Assembly (NCBI RefSeq): GCF_020782235.1 | Contig: NZ_JAJGNO010000002.1 | Coordinates: forward strand, 62,001-126,000 | Source: Sphingobium naphthae | GTDB taxonomy: Bacteria > Pseudomonadota > Alphaproteobacteria > Sphingomonadales > Sphingomonadaceae | DNA: 64,000 nt | Direction of reading: 5' to 3' | Part shown: one piece after another, positions 51,929-61,023 of the stretch | How the letters are laid out: every line of letters starts with the position of its first letter | Numbering within the stretch: position 1 is the first letter of the stretch | The notes under the pieces: generated by a model | Databases searched by the model: none | Told to the model about the DNA's origin: nothing | Seen by the model: only the letters and a program-made list of their open reading frames with translations | Position numbers and translations under genes: made by a program

Positions 51929-54900
51929 ATGATCAAGTCTAAACGGCAGCTCCGCCGGTCGGCGGCGCTGGCCCTCGCCCTTTGCGCGGTTGCCCTTCCG
52001 GCCGCAGGCCATGCGCAGGGCGCGCGCCGCGTTCAGGTCAGCATCGCGGCCCAGCCGATGGACCGCGCGCTCGAGCAACTGGCGCGCCAGAGCGGTCAGG
52101 ATATCCTCTTCACCCGCGCCGCCGTGTCCGGCATGACCGCGCCGGCCGTGTCGGGCGCCTATGACGCTGAAACGGCGCTGCGCCGCCTCACCGCCGGCAC
52201 CAGCCTGTCGGTCGTGCGCGATGGTTCCGGGGCGCTGATCGTCCGCCCTCAGGCGGCGGCGGCCGCTCAAACGCCGGCAAGCACGACTGATGCGGCGGCG
52301 GCGGAGAATGACATCGTCGTCACCGCTCGCTTCTCCGACGGCGTCGGCCGTTCGCTCGACGTCAAGCGTAACGCGGACTCGATCGCCGACGCCATCGTCG
52401 CCGCCGACATCGGCAAATTGCCCGCTTTCAACGTCGCCGAAGCGCTGCAGCGCGTGCCGGGCGTCACCATCGTGCGCGAAGCGGGCGAAGGCCAATTCAT
52501 CAGCGTGCGCGGCCTTGGTCCCAATTTCCAGGCTGTCACTTTCGACGGCATGCCGCTCGCCTATAACGAGAATATTCGCAATTCCGGCCAGTCAGGCCGC
52601 CAGTTCCGGCTTCAGGTGCTGCCAGCGACATTGATCGACAGCATCGTGGTGATCAAGTCGCCCACCGCCGATCTGGTCGAAAGCGGCATCGGCTCGACGG
52701 TCGACATCCGTCTCATCAACCCGCTCGATCGCGACTCCTTCGTCGCCGTCAATGCCTATGGCGGCTATGAAGAGCGCACCGACACGCTGAACCCCAATGG
52801 CACGCTGTCGGCCGGGTGGCATAATGCCGACAAGAGCTTCGGCCTGCTCGCCGGCGTCTCCTACTCCAAGCGGGAGGTGCAGTTCGACCGATTGCGCATC
52901 GGTTGGCAGGATGTGGACATCGAAGGACTGGGCACCGTGCGCGCGCCCGGTGACGTCCAGCCCTATCTGGAAATGGAGGATCGCGAACGCCTCAGCGCCG
53001 TGCTCGGCATGCAGTGGCGGCCCGCCCCCAATGTCGAACTGGACATTGACGGCCTTTATTCCAAGTTCAACAATCAGGTGACCGAGCGCCGCCTGACCTA
53101 TTATATCGGCAGCCAGATCGCCAATCTCGACGCTTCCACGGCGGTGGTCGAGGACGGCCGCCTGGTCGCGGGCACGATCAATGGCGCACGTATTCGCAAC
53201 TACAGCGAATATATGGATCAGTCGCACGAAAATCTGCAGCTCAACGCCAAGCTGAAGCTGGACCTGGGCGGCTGGCAGGTGGAACCGCGCTTCAGCTATG
53301 CCAAGGCGCGCAGCGATCTCGATACGCCCATCCAGCGTGTTCAATATCGCACCGCCAGTGGGGCCGGCGGCAATCTGACTTTCGACCTCAGCAATGACGT
53401 TGCGGGCGACAAGCGCATCACCTCGCTCTACACCGATCTCGACCTGACCGATCCGTCGGCCATGCCGTTCGAAAGCTTCGCCGTCCGCCCGATCAACTCG
53501 GTCGATGAGGATAAGAGTTTCGTCCTCAATATCGCGCGCGACCTGGATTTCGGCCTGGGCAGCTTCCGTTTCACCAAGCTGCGCTTCGGCGGTCAGGTTT
53601 CGGACCGCTATCGCGACTATCAGCGGCGCGACCGCAGCGGCACGGTGCTGCGCGATGGCGTGGAGCAGACCGACGCGTTCCTGCAATATCCGGTGCCGTC
53701 CAATGCCTTCGACCAGTCGATCGTCAATCGTCAGCCCTGGACCAATGTCGACTGGTCGCTGTTCAACGCCTCCTATACGCTTGGCAGCGAATATGATGGC
53801 GTCAGCCCCAGCGCCTATGATCTGGAGCCGACCGCGGCGGACCTTCAGAATTCCTATCGCATCGGGGAGGATATTCTTGCCGGCTACGGGCGGCTCGATT
53901 TTGAATCCCGGGTGGGCGATGTGCCGGTCACCGGCAATCTGGGGCTGCGCTATGTCCGCACCCGCACGGACGTGCGCGGCACGACCATCGCTCCGGTGCC
54001 CGATGGCGAGGGCGGCGTGACGACCGATGTGACGCCCGTCACTACCCGCGCCAGCTATGCCGAATTCCTGCCGAGCGCCAACGCCACCTTCAAGTTCACT
54101 GACGATGTTCAGTTGCGCCTGGGCGTCGCCCGGACGATGACGCGGCCGTCGCTTTCGGAACTGCGCAACTCGATCAACACCAACAGCGTCACCGTCACCA
54201 GCATCTATAATCTGGGTGCGGCCGCGCTGGAGGATCCGACCCTCAACCTGACTGCCTCGGCGGGTAACCCCAATCTGCGTTCCTATACGTCGTGGAATTT
54301 CGACCTGTCGTTCGAATGGTATTTCGACAAGTTCGGCGCATTCACGGCGGCTGCTTTCCACAAGGACATCAGCGATTATATCGCGTCCGACTTCGAAACC
54401 CGCACGCTCGCCTTCGCGGTCAATGACGGGTCGACCCTCCCGGTCGACATATTGGTGGCGACGCCGACCAATGTGGGGGATGCGACCATCACCGGCATCG
54501 AATTTGGCTATACCAACAAGCTGCCCTTCGGCCTTGGCGTCACCGCCACGGCGACCTTCGCAACGACGAAGCTGGAACTGGACAGCACGGATGTCGGCAC
54601 TCAGTCCGCCGGGATACAGGGCGTGTCCGATGTCAGCTACTCGATCACGCCCTTCTTCGAAACTGGCCCGTTCGAATTCAACGTCAGCTACACCTATCGC
54701 AGCAGCTACATGACGGACTCCGGCGCGAACGTGACGTCGCTGCCCACGGCGGAGGATGTGGTGGCTTATTATCAGAAGGGGTTCGGCATCGTCGATCTGG
54801 GCGCCAGCTACCAGCTGCGGCCCAATGTGGAGCTGTTCATGCAGGCGGTGAACATCCTCGACGAACGGCAGGTCTCCTATGCCGGAACCGTGGCGGAGGT

Positions 54901-54958
54901 GAGCGAGATCCACACCTTCGGCCGCACCATCAACGTCGGCGTGCGCGCCAAATTCTGA
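51929..54958 (+). CDS. TonB-dependent receptor with STN signalling domain
   Basis: The 1009-residue protein has a signal peptide (about 1-30), an STN domain (about 33-105, AQPMDRALEQLARQSGQDIL), a plug with NDIVVTARFSDGVGRSLDVK, FNVAEALQRVPGVTIVREAG and ISVRGLGPNFQAVTFDGMP, and a 22-strand barrel ending in VGVRAKF with the terminal phenylalanine. It belongs to the large sphingomonad receptor group similar to TIGR01782 (from memory). The upstream sigma and FecR genes make this a FecIRA-type signalling uptake unit; the ligand is not evident. No siderophore gene is near. A strong hairpin follows the stop codon. Confidence 0.9.
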   Translation: MIKSKRQLRRSAALALALCAVALPAAGHAQGARRVQVSIAAQPMDRALEQLARQSGQDILFTRAAVSGMTAPAVSGAYDAETALRRLTAGTSLSVVRDGSGALIVRPQAAAAAQTPASTTDAAAAENDIVVTARFSDGVGRSLDVKRNADSIADAIVAADIGKLPAFNVAEALQRVPGVTIVREAGEGQFISVRGLGPNFQAVTFDGMPLAYNENIRNSGQSGRQFRLQVLPATLIDSIVVIKSPTADLVESGIGSTVDIRLINPLDRDSFVAVNAYGGYEERTDTLNPNGTLSAGWHNADKSFGLLAGVSYSKREVQFDRLRIGWQDVDIEGLGTVRAPGDVQPYLEMEDRERLSAVLGMQWRPAPNVELDIDGLYSKFNNQVTERRLTYYIGSQIANLDASTAVVEDGRLVAGTINGARIRNYSEYMDQSHENLQLNAKLKLDLGGWQVEPRFSYAKARSDLDTPIQRVQYRTASGAGGNLTFDLSNDVAGDKRITSLYTDLDLTDPSAMPFESFAVRPINSVDEDKSFVLNIARDLDFGLGSFRFTKLRFGGQVSDRYRDYQRRDRSGTVLRDGVEQTDAFLQYPVPSNAFDQSIVNRQPWTNVDWSLFNASYTLGSEYDGVSPSAYDLEPTAADLQNSYRIGEDILAGYGRLDFESRVGDVPVTGNLGLRYVRTRTDVRGTTIAPVPDGEGGVTTDVTPVTTRASYAEFLPSANATFKFTDDVQLRLGVARTMTRPSLSELRNSINTNSVTVTSIYNLGAAALEDPTLNLTASAGNPNLRSYTSWNFDLSFEWYFDKFGAFTAAAFHKDISDYIASDFETRTLAFAVNDGSTLPVDILVATPTNVGDATITGIEFGYTNKLPFGLGVTATATFATTKLELDSTDVGTQSAGIQGVSDVSYSITPFFETGPFEFNVSYTYRSSYMTDSGANVTSLPTAEDVVAYYQKGFGIVDLGASYQLRPNVELFMQAVNILDERQVSYAGTVAEVSEIHTFGRTINVGVRAKF

Positions 54959-54970
54959 TGCTTCGCGCTC

Positions 54971-55004
54971 TTGCGGCCCCGGCGCACGCGCGCCGGGGCC
55001 GCAA
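54971..55004 (+). terminator. Perfect 15-bp hairpin after the TonB receptor gene
   Basis: TTGCGGCCCCGGCGC (54971-54985) pairs perfectly with the arm at 54990-55004 across the 4-base loop ACGC. It starts 13 bases after the receptor stop and is followed by a moderately T-rich stretch (TCCATCTTCATCATT). It shows that the upstream extension of the following PHP gene is not coding and supports its start at 55033. Confidence 0.75.
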
Positions 55005-55032
55005 GTCCATCTTCATCATTCGGGACAATGCG

Positions 55033-56487
55033 ATGCCGCGGCTGCCGATCCTCCTTGCGACCCTCATCGGCCTCAGCCTGCCCGCATCCGCGTCGGCAGA
55101 GCCGCCCCAGGCGCCGCAACGCCAGTGGCTGGCAGGCGATCATCATGTGCACAGCGTTTACAGCGCGCATTATGCCGTCGATCCCGATCATCCCGACCGA
55201 CCGCCCACTCCGATCATCGGCGGCGATTCCAGCCACAGCATCCTCATGAATGCGCAAAAGGCGCGGCAGTTCGGGCTGGACTGGATGGTCGCGACCGATC
55301 ATGGCGGGCCCCATCATTCGGCGCTGAACCACGCGCGGGCCTGGCCCGATGTCGTCGCGGCGCGCCGGGCGGTGCCGGACCTTACCCTGTTCTACGGCAT
55401 GGAGTTCGATGTGCCGGGCGGGGAGCATGCCAGCCTGATCATGCCCTATGGTCCGGCCGAGCGGGACCAGCTGCGCGAGATTGAATCCCGCTTCGCCGAA
55501 CGCGACGCTTTCCCCGCCGATCCCGCCCGCGATCGCAAGCCCCGGATGATAGAGGCGCTCCGCTACATGAACGGGCTGGCCGAAAAGCCGGTCCTCATCG
55601 GCAACCATCCATCGCGCACCGCAACCGGCCGGGGGCAATGGGGGCTGCACAGCCCGACCGAATATCGGCTCTGGCACGAAACCGCGCCCAATGTCGCCAT
55701 CGGCATGGAAGGCGCGCCCGGCCATCAGGCCGCTCGACCCAAAGCCTATCTCGACGCGGCTCATGGCGCGCGCGGGCTTTATGGCGGCTATCCCACGATG
55801 GGCGGCTTTGACCAGATGGTGGCGACTCTGGGCGGGGCGTGGGATGCGTTGCTGGGGCAGGGGCTGCACTGGACGATCACCGCCAGTTCGGACTCGCATG
55901 GTCACTGGACGGAGCGCGGCGCGGATTTCTGGCCGGGCGAATATGCCAAGACCTGGGTGTTCGCCGCTCGCGATCCGGCCGACATTCTGGATGGACTGCA
56001 ACAGGGCAGGGTGTTCGTGGCGACCGGCGATCTGATCGATCGGCTGGACGTCACCGTGGCGCCTGTCGCCGATCCCACACGCATTGCCGCGATCGGTGAC
56101 ACGCTGTCGGTCAAGAAGGGGACAGACATTCAGGTTACCATCCGCTTTCGTCCCGCCTCCGCGCCCAATGGCGGCGGCGACACGCCGGTGGTGAACCATG
56201 TCGATCTGATCGTCGGCGCCGCGACGGGGGCGAGCGATGAGCATAATCCCACAACCCATCTGCTTCGATGCTTCAAGGCCAGAGACTGGCGGCAGGATGG
56301 CGATCGCATCATCATCCAGCACCGCATGGCCGCCCCGGAGGGGGCCGCCTATCTTCGCGTGCGCGGAGCCAGCACGGGAGAAGGCGAGCCATCGCCCGAC
56401 ATCAGCGGTGAAAATCCGTGGCGCGACCTCTGGTTCTACGCCAATCCCGTTTATATCGCGACCGATGCGGATCGCGCGCCAGAATGA
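55033..56487 (+). CDS. Secreted PHP-domain metallohydrolase (CehA-like)
   Basis: The 484-residue protein has a signal peptide (PRLPILLATLIGLSLPASAS), then GDHHVHSVYSAHY (HxH metal site), VATDHGGPHH, HPSRT and ITASSDSHGHW motifs of the PHP (polymerase and histidinol phosphatase) superfamily. The C-terminal part (about 330-480) is beta-rich. It is similar in style to CehA-type esterases/phosphohydrolases, which are exported and metal-dependent. Located after the receptor, with a hairpin between, it may act on the receptor's ligand. Substrate unknown. Confidence 0.78.
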   Translation: MPRLPILLATLIGLSLPASASAEPPQAPQRQWLAGDHHVHSVYSAHYAVDPDHPDRPPTPIIGGDSSHSILMNAQKARQFGLDWMVATDHGGPHHSALNHARAWPDVVAARRAVPDLTLFYGMEFDVPGGEHASLIMPYGPAERDQLREIESRFAERDAFPADPARDRKPRMIEALRYMNGLAEKPVLIGNHPSRTATGRGQWGLHSPTEYRLWHETAPNVAIGMEGAPGHQAARPKAYLDAAHGARGLYGGYPTMGGFDQMVATLGGAWDALLGQGLHWTITASSDSHGHWTERGADFWPGEYAKTWVFAARDPADILDGLQQGRVFVATGDLIDRLDVTVAPVADPTRIAAIGDTLSVKKGTDIQVTIRFRPASAPNGGGDTPVVNHVDLIVGAATGASDEHNPTTHLLRCFKARDWRQDGDRIIIQHRMAAPEGAAYLRVRGASTGEGEPSPDISGENPWRDLWFYANPVYIATDADRAPE

Positions 56488-56534
56488 AGCGGTCTTTGCC
56501 ATCCCGGTTCAATCATCAAGAGCCTGCATAGCCC

Positions 56535-57233
56535 TTACGCGCTGACCGGCTCGCGCGCCGACGGATGCGCCATGCAGGCCAGCGTTCCGGCCAGCACCAG
56601 CCCGCCCGCCAGCAATAGCGGCGCCACCAGGCGCCCCTGCATCACCAGCGCAGCGCCGATGGCCGCGCCAAGGCCGATCGCGACGACGCTGCCGACGCGC
56701 CGCCCCCAATTGGGGTTGCCCCCGCCCGCCAGCCGCGAGTCTGCGGCCAGGCCCGTGATGGTCAGCGTCAGCACCGTGGTCGTCAGGTCCGGCACCTTGA
56801 GCTGCCGGATCGTCGCATTGCGAAATCCCATGGCGATCGCGGTCAGCGCGATGATCGCCTGCAGCCGCCCGTCAGGTGACGGCGACGCGGGATCGAAGCC
56901 GATCGCCACGGCCGCCGCGATCCAGAGCAGACCCGCCTCCACCAGCGCCGCGATCAGCAGCCAACGGCGCATCGGCCGTCCTTCATGGCCCTTGCCGACC
57001 CGTCCCGCCACCAGCGCGCCGGTCATGAAGGCCAGGATCGCCACGACGTAGGAAAGCGGCGCGAACCCCGGCGTGCCCACGGCGGCAAAGCCCAGGAACA
57101 CGATATTGCCGGTCATGTTGGCGGTGAACACCTTGCCGAGCCCCAGCACGCTGATCGCATCGACCAGGCCGGTCGTGACCGACAGCAGCAGGAGCAGCCA
57201 GGGCAGCGGGGTTGCCGGGCGCGTCATCGTCAC
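56535..57233 (-). CDS. DUF1275 (YoaK-type) inner-membrane protein
   Basis: The 232-residue protein has about six hydrophobic segments and the family marks SVTTGLVDAISVLGLGKVFT, ANMTGNIVFLGFAAVG and NATIRQLKVPDLTTTVLTLT. DUF1275 proteins are small multi-pass membrane proteins of unknown role. The start overlaps the stop of the upstream amidohydrolase by four bases. It ends the leftward operon. Confidence 0.87.
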   Translation of the reverse strand: MTMTRPATPLPWLLLLLSVTTGLVDAISVLGLGKVFTANMTGNIVFLGFAAVGTPGFAPLSYVVAILAFMTGALVAGRVGKGHEGRPMRRWLLIAALVEAGLLWIAAAVAIGFDPASPSPDGRLQAIIALTAIAMGFRNATIRQLKVPDLTTTVLTLTITGLAADSRLAGGGNPNWGRRVGSVVAIGLGAAIGAALVMQGRLVAPLLLAGGLVLAGTLACMAHPSAREPVSA

Positions 57234-59155
57234 ACTGCCCAGCAGCCGCAGCCGAGCGCGCCCCAGAAGCTCTGGACATCGGCGGCCGGCACATCCGCTC
57301 CCAGCGCTGCGGCATGGTCATGGCCATGGACGCCGCAGGCGGAATGGCACGCGCAGGCCGACGCCATCTTCTGCGCGGTCTCGCCCCGGCGATAATAGCC
57401 GCCAAAGGTCGCGACCGGCGACCAGTCGGGCATCGCCTTGGGTGCTGCCGGCGCGATCGGCGCATAATCGCCTTCGCCATAGACGATCTTGCCACCCAGC
57501 AGGGTCAGGACCGATCGCAGATGCGCGATCCCGTCTTCGGGCACGGCGAAATAATCGTCGGACAGCAGCGCCAGGTCGGCCAGTTGCCCCGCCTTGATCT
57601 GCCCCTTCTTGCCGACCTCGTTGGAAAACCACGTATTCTTCTCGGTCCACAGCCGCAGCGCGGTCTCGCGGTCCAGCCGGTTGCGCACCGGATACAGCGC
57701 CAGCCCGCCGACCGTCTTCGATGTCACCAGCCAGCTGAGCGACACCCAGGGATTATAGCTGGCGACCCGCGTCGCGTCGGTGCCTGCGCCCACCGGCACG
57801 CCCGCATCCATCATCCGCTTGATCGGCGGGGTCGCCTCGGCCGCCTTGGCCCCGTAGCGCTCGACGAAATATTCGCCCTGGAACGCCATGCGGTGCTGCA
57901 CCGCTATGCCGCCGCCCAGCGCGGCGATCCGGTCGATATTGGGTTCGCTGATCGTCTCGGCATGGTCGAAGAACCAGTTGAGGCCGGTCAGCGGGATGTC
58001 GCGATGGACCTTCTCGAAAACGTCGAGCGCGCGGCCGATCGTCTGATCATAGGTGGCGTGCAGCCGCCAGGGCCAGCGCCGCTCGGCGAGCAGGCGGATC
58101 ACCGGTTCCAGATCGCCTTCCATCTGCGGCGGCATGTCGGGGCGGGCGACGCGGAAATCCTCGAAATCGGCGGCCGAATAGACCAGCATCTCGCCCGCGC
58201 CGTTATGGCGATAAGTATCGTCGCCGTCCCCCGGCTTGATCTGCGTCGACCAGGCGGCGAAGTCCTTCAGCTCCTCCTTCGGCTTTTGCGTGAAGAGATT
58301 ATAGGCGATGCGCAATGTCAGCTCGCCATCCTTGTGCAGCTTGTCGATGACGGCATAGTCATCGGGATAACTTTGCGAGCCTCCGCCCGCATCGATCACG
58401 CTGGTGACGCCCAGGCTGTTGAGCTCGCGCATGAAATGCCTGGTGCTGTTCAATTGGTAGTCCGGCGGCAGCTTGGGCCCCTTGGCCAGCGTCGCATACA
58501 GGATCGTCGCATTGGGCTGCGCCAGCAGCAGGCCGGTGGGATTGCCCTGCGCATCGCGGACGATCTCGCCGCCGGGCGGGTTGGGCGTGTCCTTGCCATA
58601 GCCGACCGCGCGCAGCGCCGCCGCGTTCAGCAAGGCACGATCATAGAGGTGCAGGATGAACACCGGCGTTTCGGGCGCCGCGGCGTTGATCTCGTCCAGC
58701 GTCGGCAGCCGCTTTTCGGCGAACTGATGCTCGGTAAAGCCGCCGACCACGCGCACCCATTGTGGCGGCGGCGTGTTTTCCGCCTGGCGCTTCAGCATCG
58801 CCATGGCCTCGGCCAGGCTCGGCACGCCTTCCCAGCGCAGCTCCATATTATAGTTGAGCCCGCCGCGGATCACATGGATGTGGCTGTCGATCAGGCCGGG
58901 GATCGCGCGCCGACCCTTGGCGTCGATCACCTGCGCGTCCGGCGCGGCGGCGGCGCGCACCGCCGCTTCGGATCCGACCGCCAGGAATCTGCCGTCGCGG
59001 ATGGCGACAGCCTGCGCCACCGGATTTTCCCGGTCCAGCGTCGTCACCTTGGCGTTGATGAGGATCAGGTCCTTGGGTGGCATGGCGAAGCTCTCCGAAG
59101 CGGTCAGGAACGCGGTGGTGGCGGCGCTGGCGAGCGCCTGGCGGCGAGTGATCAT
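57230..59155 (-). CDS. YtcJ-type amidohydrolase with Cys/His-rich tail
   Basis: The 641-residue protein begins ITRRQALASAATTAFLTASE, a twin-arginine signal, followed by an amidohydrolase-3 domain: LILINAKVTTLDRENPVAQA, IPGLIDSHIHVIRGG (HxH), a later WFFDHAETISEPNIDRIAAL and PVGAGTDATRVASYNPW. The last 45 residues hold the clusters CACHSACGVHGHDH and GCGCW, five cysteines and four histidines in a protein otherwise poor in cysteine, perhaps a metal-binding tail. The gene is third in a leftward operon after a YcaC-like hydrolase and an alpha/beta hydrolase. Substrate unknown. Confidence 0.85.
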   Translation of the reverse strand: MITRRQALASAATTAFLTASESFAMPPKDLILINAKVTTLDRENPVAQAVAIRDGRFLAVGSEAAVRAAAAPDAQVIDAKGRRAIPGLIDSHIHVIRGGLNYNMELRWEGVPSLAEAMAMLKRQAENTPPPQWVRVVGGFTEHQFAEKRLPTLDEINAAAPETPVFILHLYDRALLNAAALRAVGYGKDTPNPPGGEIVRDAQGNPTGLLLAQPNATILYATLAKGPKLPPDYQLNSTRHFMRELNSLGVTSVIDAGGGSQSYPDDYAVIDKLHKDGELTLRIAYNLFTQKPKEELKDFAAWSTQIKPGDGDDTYRHNGAGEMLVYSAADFEDFRVARPDMPPQMEGDLEPVIRLLAERRWPWRLHATYDQTIGRALDVFEKVHRDIPLTGLNWFFDHAETISEPNIDRIAALGGGIAVQHRMAFQGEYFVERYGAKAAEATPPIKRMMDAGVPVGAGTDATRVASYNPWVSLSWLVTSKTVGGLALYPVRNRLDRETALRLWTEKNTWFSNEVGKKGQIKAGQLADLALLSDDYFAVPEDGIAHLRSVLTLLGGKIVYGEGDYAPIAPAAPKAMPDWSPVATFGGYYRRGETAQKMASACACHSACGVHGHDHAAALGADVPAADVQSFWGALGCGCWAV

Positions 59156-59231
59156 GGGGCTGGCTCCGTCGAGCGGGCAAATAGTGAGCGGGCAAGGGGG
59201 GAGCGCGGCCGCGCCGGCTCCCCCGCCGCGC

Positions 59232-60071
59232 TCAGCTCTGGATGAAGGCGAGGATGTCGGCGTTCAGCACGTCGGCATTCACCGTCAGCATCCCGTGCGA
59301 ATAATCCTCGTAGATCTTCAGCGTCGCGTCGGGCAGGATCTCCGCCTGCAGCACGCCCGCATTCTTGTAGGGCACGACTTGGTCGTCGTCGCCATGCAGG
59401 ACCAGCGTCGGCACGGTCATCGCCTTCAGATCATCGGTCTGATCGGTTTCGGAAAAGGCCTTGATGCCATGATAATGGGCGAGCGCGCTGCCCATCATGC
59501 CCTGCCGCCACCAATTGTCGATCACCCCCGGCTTCACGTCCGCGCCCTCGCGATTGAAGCCGTAGAAGGGGCCGGCCGCGACGTCGCGGAAGAATTGCGC
59601 GCGGTCGGCCGCCAGCGCGGCGCGGAAGCCGTCGAAAACTTCGATCGGCAGGCCGCCGGGATAGCGGTCGGTCTTCACCATGATCGGCGGCACTGCGCTC
59701 ACCAGCACCGCCTTGTCGACGCGCCCCTGCGGAATGCCGTGACGCGCGACATAGGCCGCCACTTCGCCGCCGCCGGTCGAATGGCCGATATGGACGGCGT
59801 TGCGCAGGTCCAGCTGCTCGGCGACCGCGGCCGCGTCGGCGGCATAATGCGCCATGTCATGGCCGACATCGACCTGGGCGGAGCGGCCATGGCCGCGACG
59901 GTCATGGGCGACGACGCGATAGCCCTTCGACAGGAAGAACAGCATCTGCGCATCCCAATCGTCCGACGACAGCGGCCAGCCATGGTGGAACATGATCGGC
60001 TGGGCATCCTTGCTGCCCCAGTCCTTGTAGAAGATGTCGACGCCGTCCTTGGTGGTGATGAAGTTGCTCAT
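59232..60071 (-). CDS. Alpha/beta hydrolase of the non-heme chloroperoxidase type
   Basis: The 279-residue protein starts SNFITTKDGVDIFYKDWGSK and has PIMFHHGWPLSSDDWDAQML, GHSTGGGEVAAYVARHG (nucleophile serine in GHSTG), LHGDDDQVVPY (Asp) and a C-terminal HGM (His). It is close to cofactor-free chloroperoxidases/perhydrolases and esterases. AAGGAGTTTTCTC before the ATG supports the start. It sits 50 bases after the YcaC-like gene and 76 bases before the amidohydrolase. Confidence 0.9.
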   Translation of the reverse strand: MSNFITTKDGVDIFYKDWGSKDAQPIMFHHGWPLSSDDWDAQMLFFLSKGYRVVAHDRRGHGRSAQVDVGHDMAHYAADAAAVAEQLDLRNAVHIGHSTGGGEVAAYVARHGIPQGRVDKAVLVSAVPPIMVKTDRYPGGLPIEVFDGFRAALAADRAQFFRDVAAGPFYGFNREGADVKPGVIDNWWRQGMMGSALAHYHGIKAFSETDQTDDLKAMTVPTLVLHGDDDQVVPYKNAGVLQAEILPDATLKIYEDYSHGMLTVNADVLNADILAFIQS

Positions 60072-60121
60072 GAGAAAACTCCTTCGCTTCGAAAACTGAG
60101 GGAAAAGGGAAGAATATCGGG

Positions 60122-60781
60122 TCAGTGACCGCCCTCGGAGGCGTTGAACATGCTCTTGGCGTAGGTGATGCCCAGGCCATAGGCGCCGCCCCACTGGCGC
60201 GCGATGCCGGTAGTGAGGTCATAGGTGTCGCCCCGCGCCCAGTCGCGCTGCAGTTCGAGCAGATATTGCAGGGCAGTGATCGGGCGCGCGCCCGCCTGGA
60301 TCATGCGAGTGACGGCGCGCTCATGCGCTTCTTCCGAAATGTCGCCGCTCGCGTCCGTGATGACATAGACCTCGAAACCCTGCTCCAGCGCCGACAGCAC
60401 CGGGCCGACGATGCACACGCTGGTCCACAGGCCCGCAAAGACCAGGCGATCCTTGCCGATGCGATTGACCTCGTCGATGACCGCGGCATCCTCCCATGTG
60501 TTCATGCTGGTGCGGTCCAGCATCGGCTGGCCCGGGAAGGCGTCCGTGATTTCGCTGAACATCGGGCCGGAAAAGCTCTTTTCGGCGACGGTGGTCAGAA
60601 TGGTGGGAACGTGGAAGCCGGCGGCGGCATTGGCGACCAGCGCGGCATTGTTGCGCAGCAGTTCGGGCGCGATCGACTTGGTGGCGAAGGCCATTTGCGA
60701 CTGGTAGTCGATCAGCACCAGCGCATGGTCGGTGGGCGAAAGCAGCGCCTTGGCGGGTGCCGGGGTGGCGGTGATGGACAT
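60122..60781 (-). CDS. Isochorismatase-family hydrolase (YcaC-like)
   Basis: The 219-residue protein has the isochorismatase-like fold with the expected Asp-Lys-Cys residues: HALVLIDYQSQMAF (Asp), RIGKDRLVFAG (Lys region) and GLWTSVCIVGPVLSALEQGF (Cys). SEEAHERAVTRMIQAGARPI and a long C-terminal part match the YcaC subgroup. It is the first gene of the leftward hydrolase operon and divergent from a LysR gene. Substrate unknown. Confidence 0.88.
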   Translation of the reverse strand: MSITATPAPAKALLSPTDHALVLIDYQSQMAFATKSIAPELLRNNAALVANAAAGFHVPTILTTVAEKSFSGPMFSEITDAFPGQPMLDRTSMNTWEDAAVIDEVNRIGKDRLVFAGLWTSVCIVGPVLSALEQGFEVYVITDASGDISEEAHERAVTRMIQAGARPITALQYLLELQRDWARGDTYDLTTGIARQWGGAYGLGITYAKSMFNASEGGH

Positions 60782-61023
60782 GGGATAAACTCCTTCCTGA
60801 ACCTCGTTCGCCCAGCCATCTGGGCTGATGAGACGTGTAAGCCGACCCAATCATGCGAAACAGATGTATAAGATTGTCGAGTATGTTCGAGAAAATCGAA
60901 TAGATACGATCTTGTCCTTCCCGCGACCCGGCGTCTCCCTATCATGAAAATGGCTTGCGTCTCACCGCGAAAACGACGTCGTACGCCATTGTCAGCGCGC
61001 CTGCGCTTTGCGATGCATGATGC
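60782..61023. promoter_or_regulatory. Divergent promoter region with LysR box
   Basis: In this 242-base gap between the YcaC-like gene and the LysR gene, TCGA (60887-60890) and TCGA (60896-60899) form a self-complementary pair with T-N11-A spacing, extended by one more pair (60886-60900). The surrounding 60 bases are AT-rich. It is the best candidate for the regulator's binding site. No other gene is visible. Confidence 0.45.

Noticed and set aside
52592..54913. Long minus-strand open frame (773 codons) across the second TonB receptor
   Set aside because: Antisense shadow of a clear receptor gene; no recognisable protein features.
57212..59245. Long plus-strand frame (677 codons) opposite the Tat amidohydrolase
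   Set aside because: Antisense shadow of the well-supported amidohydrolase; composition is typical of reverse-frame artefacts.
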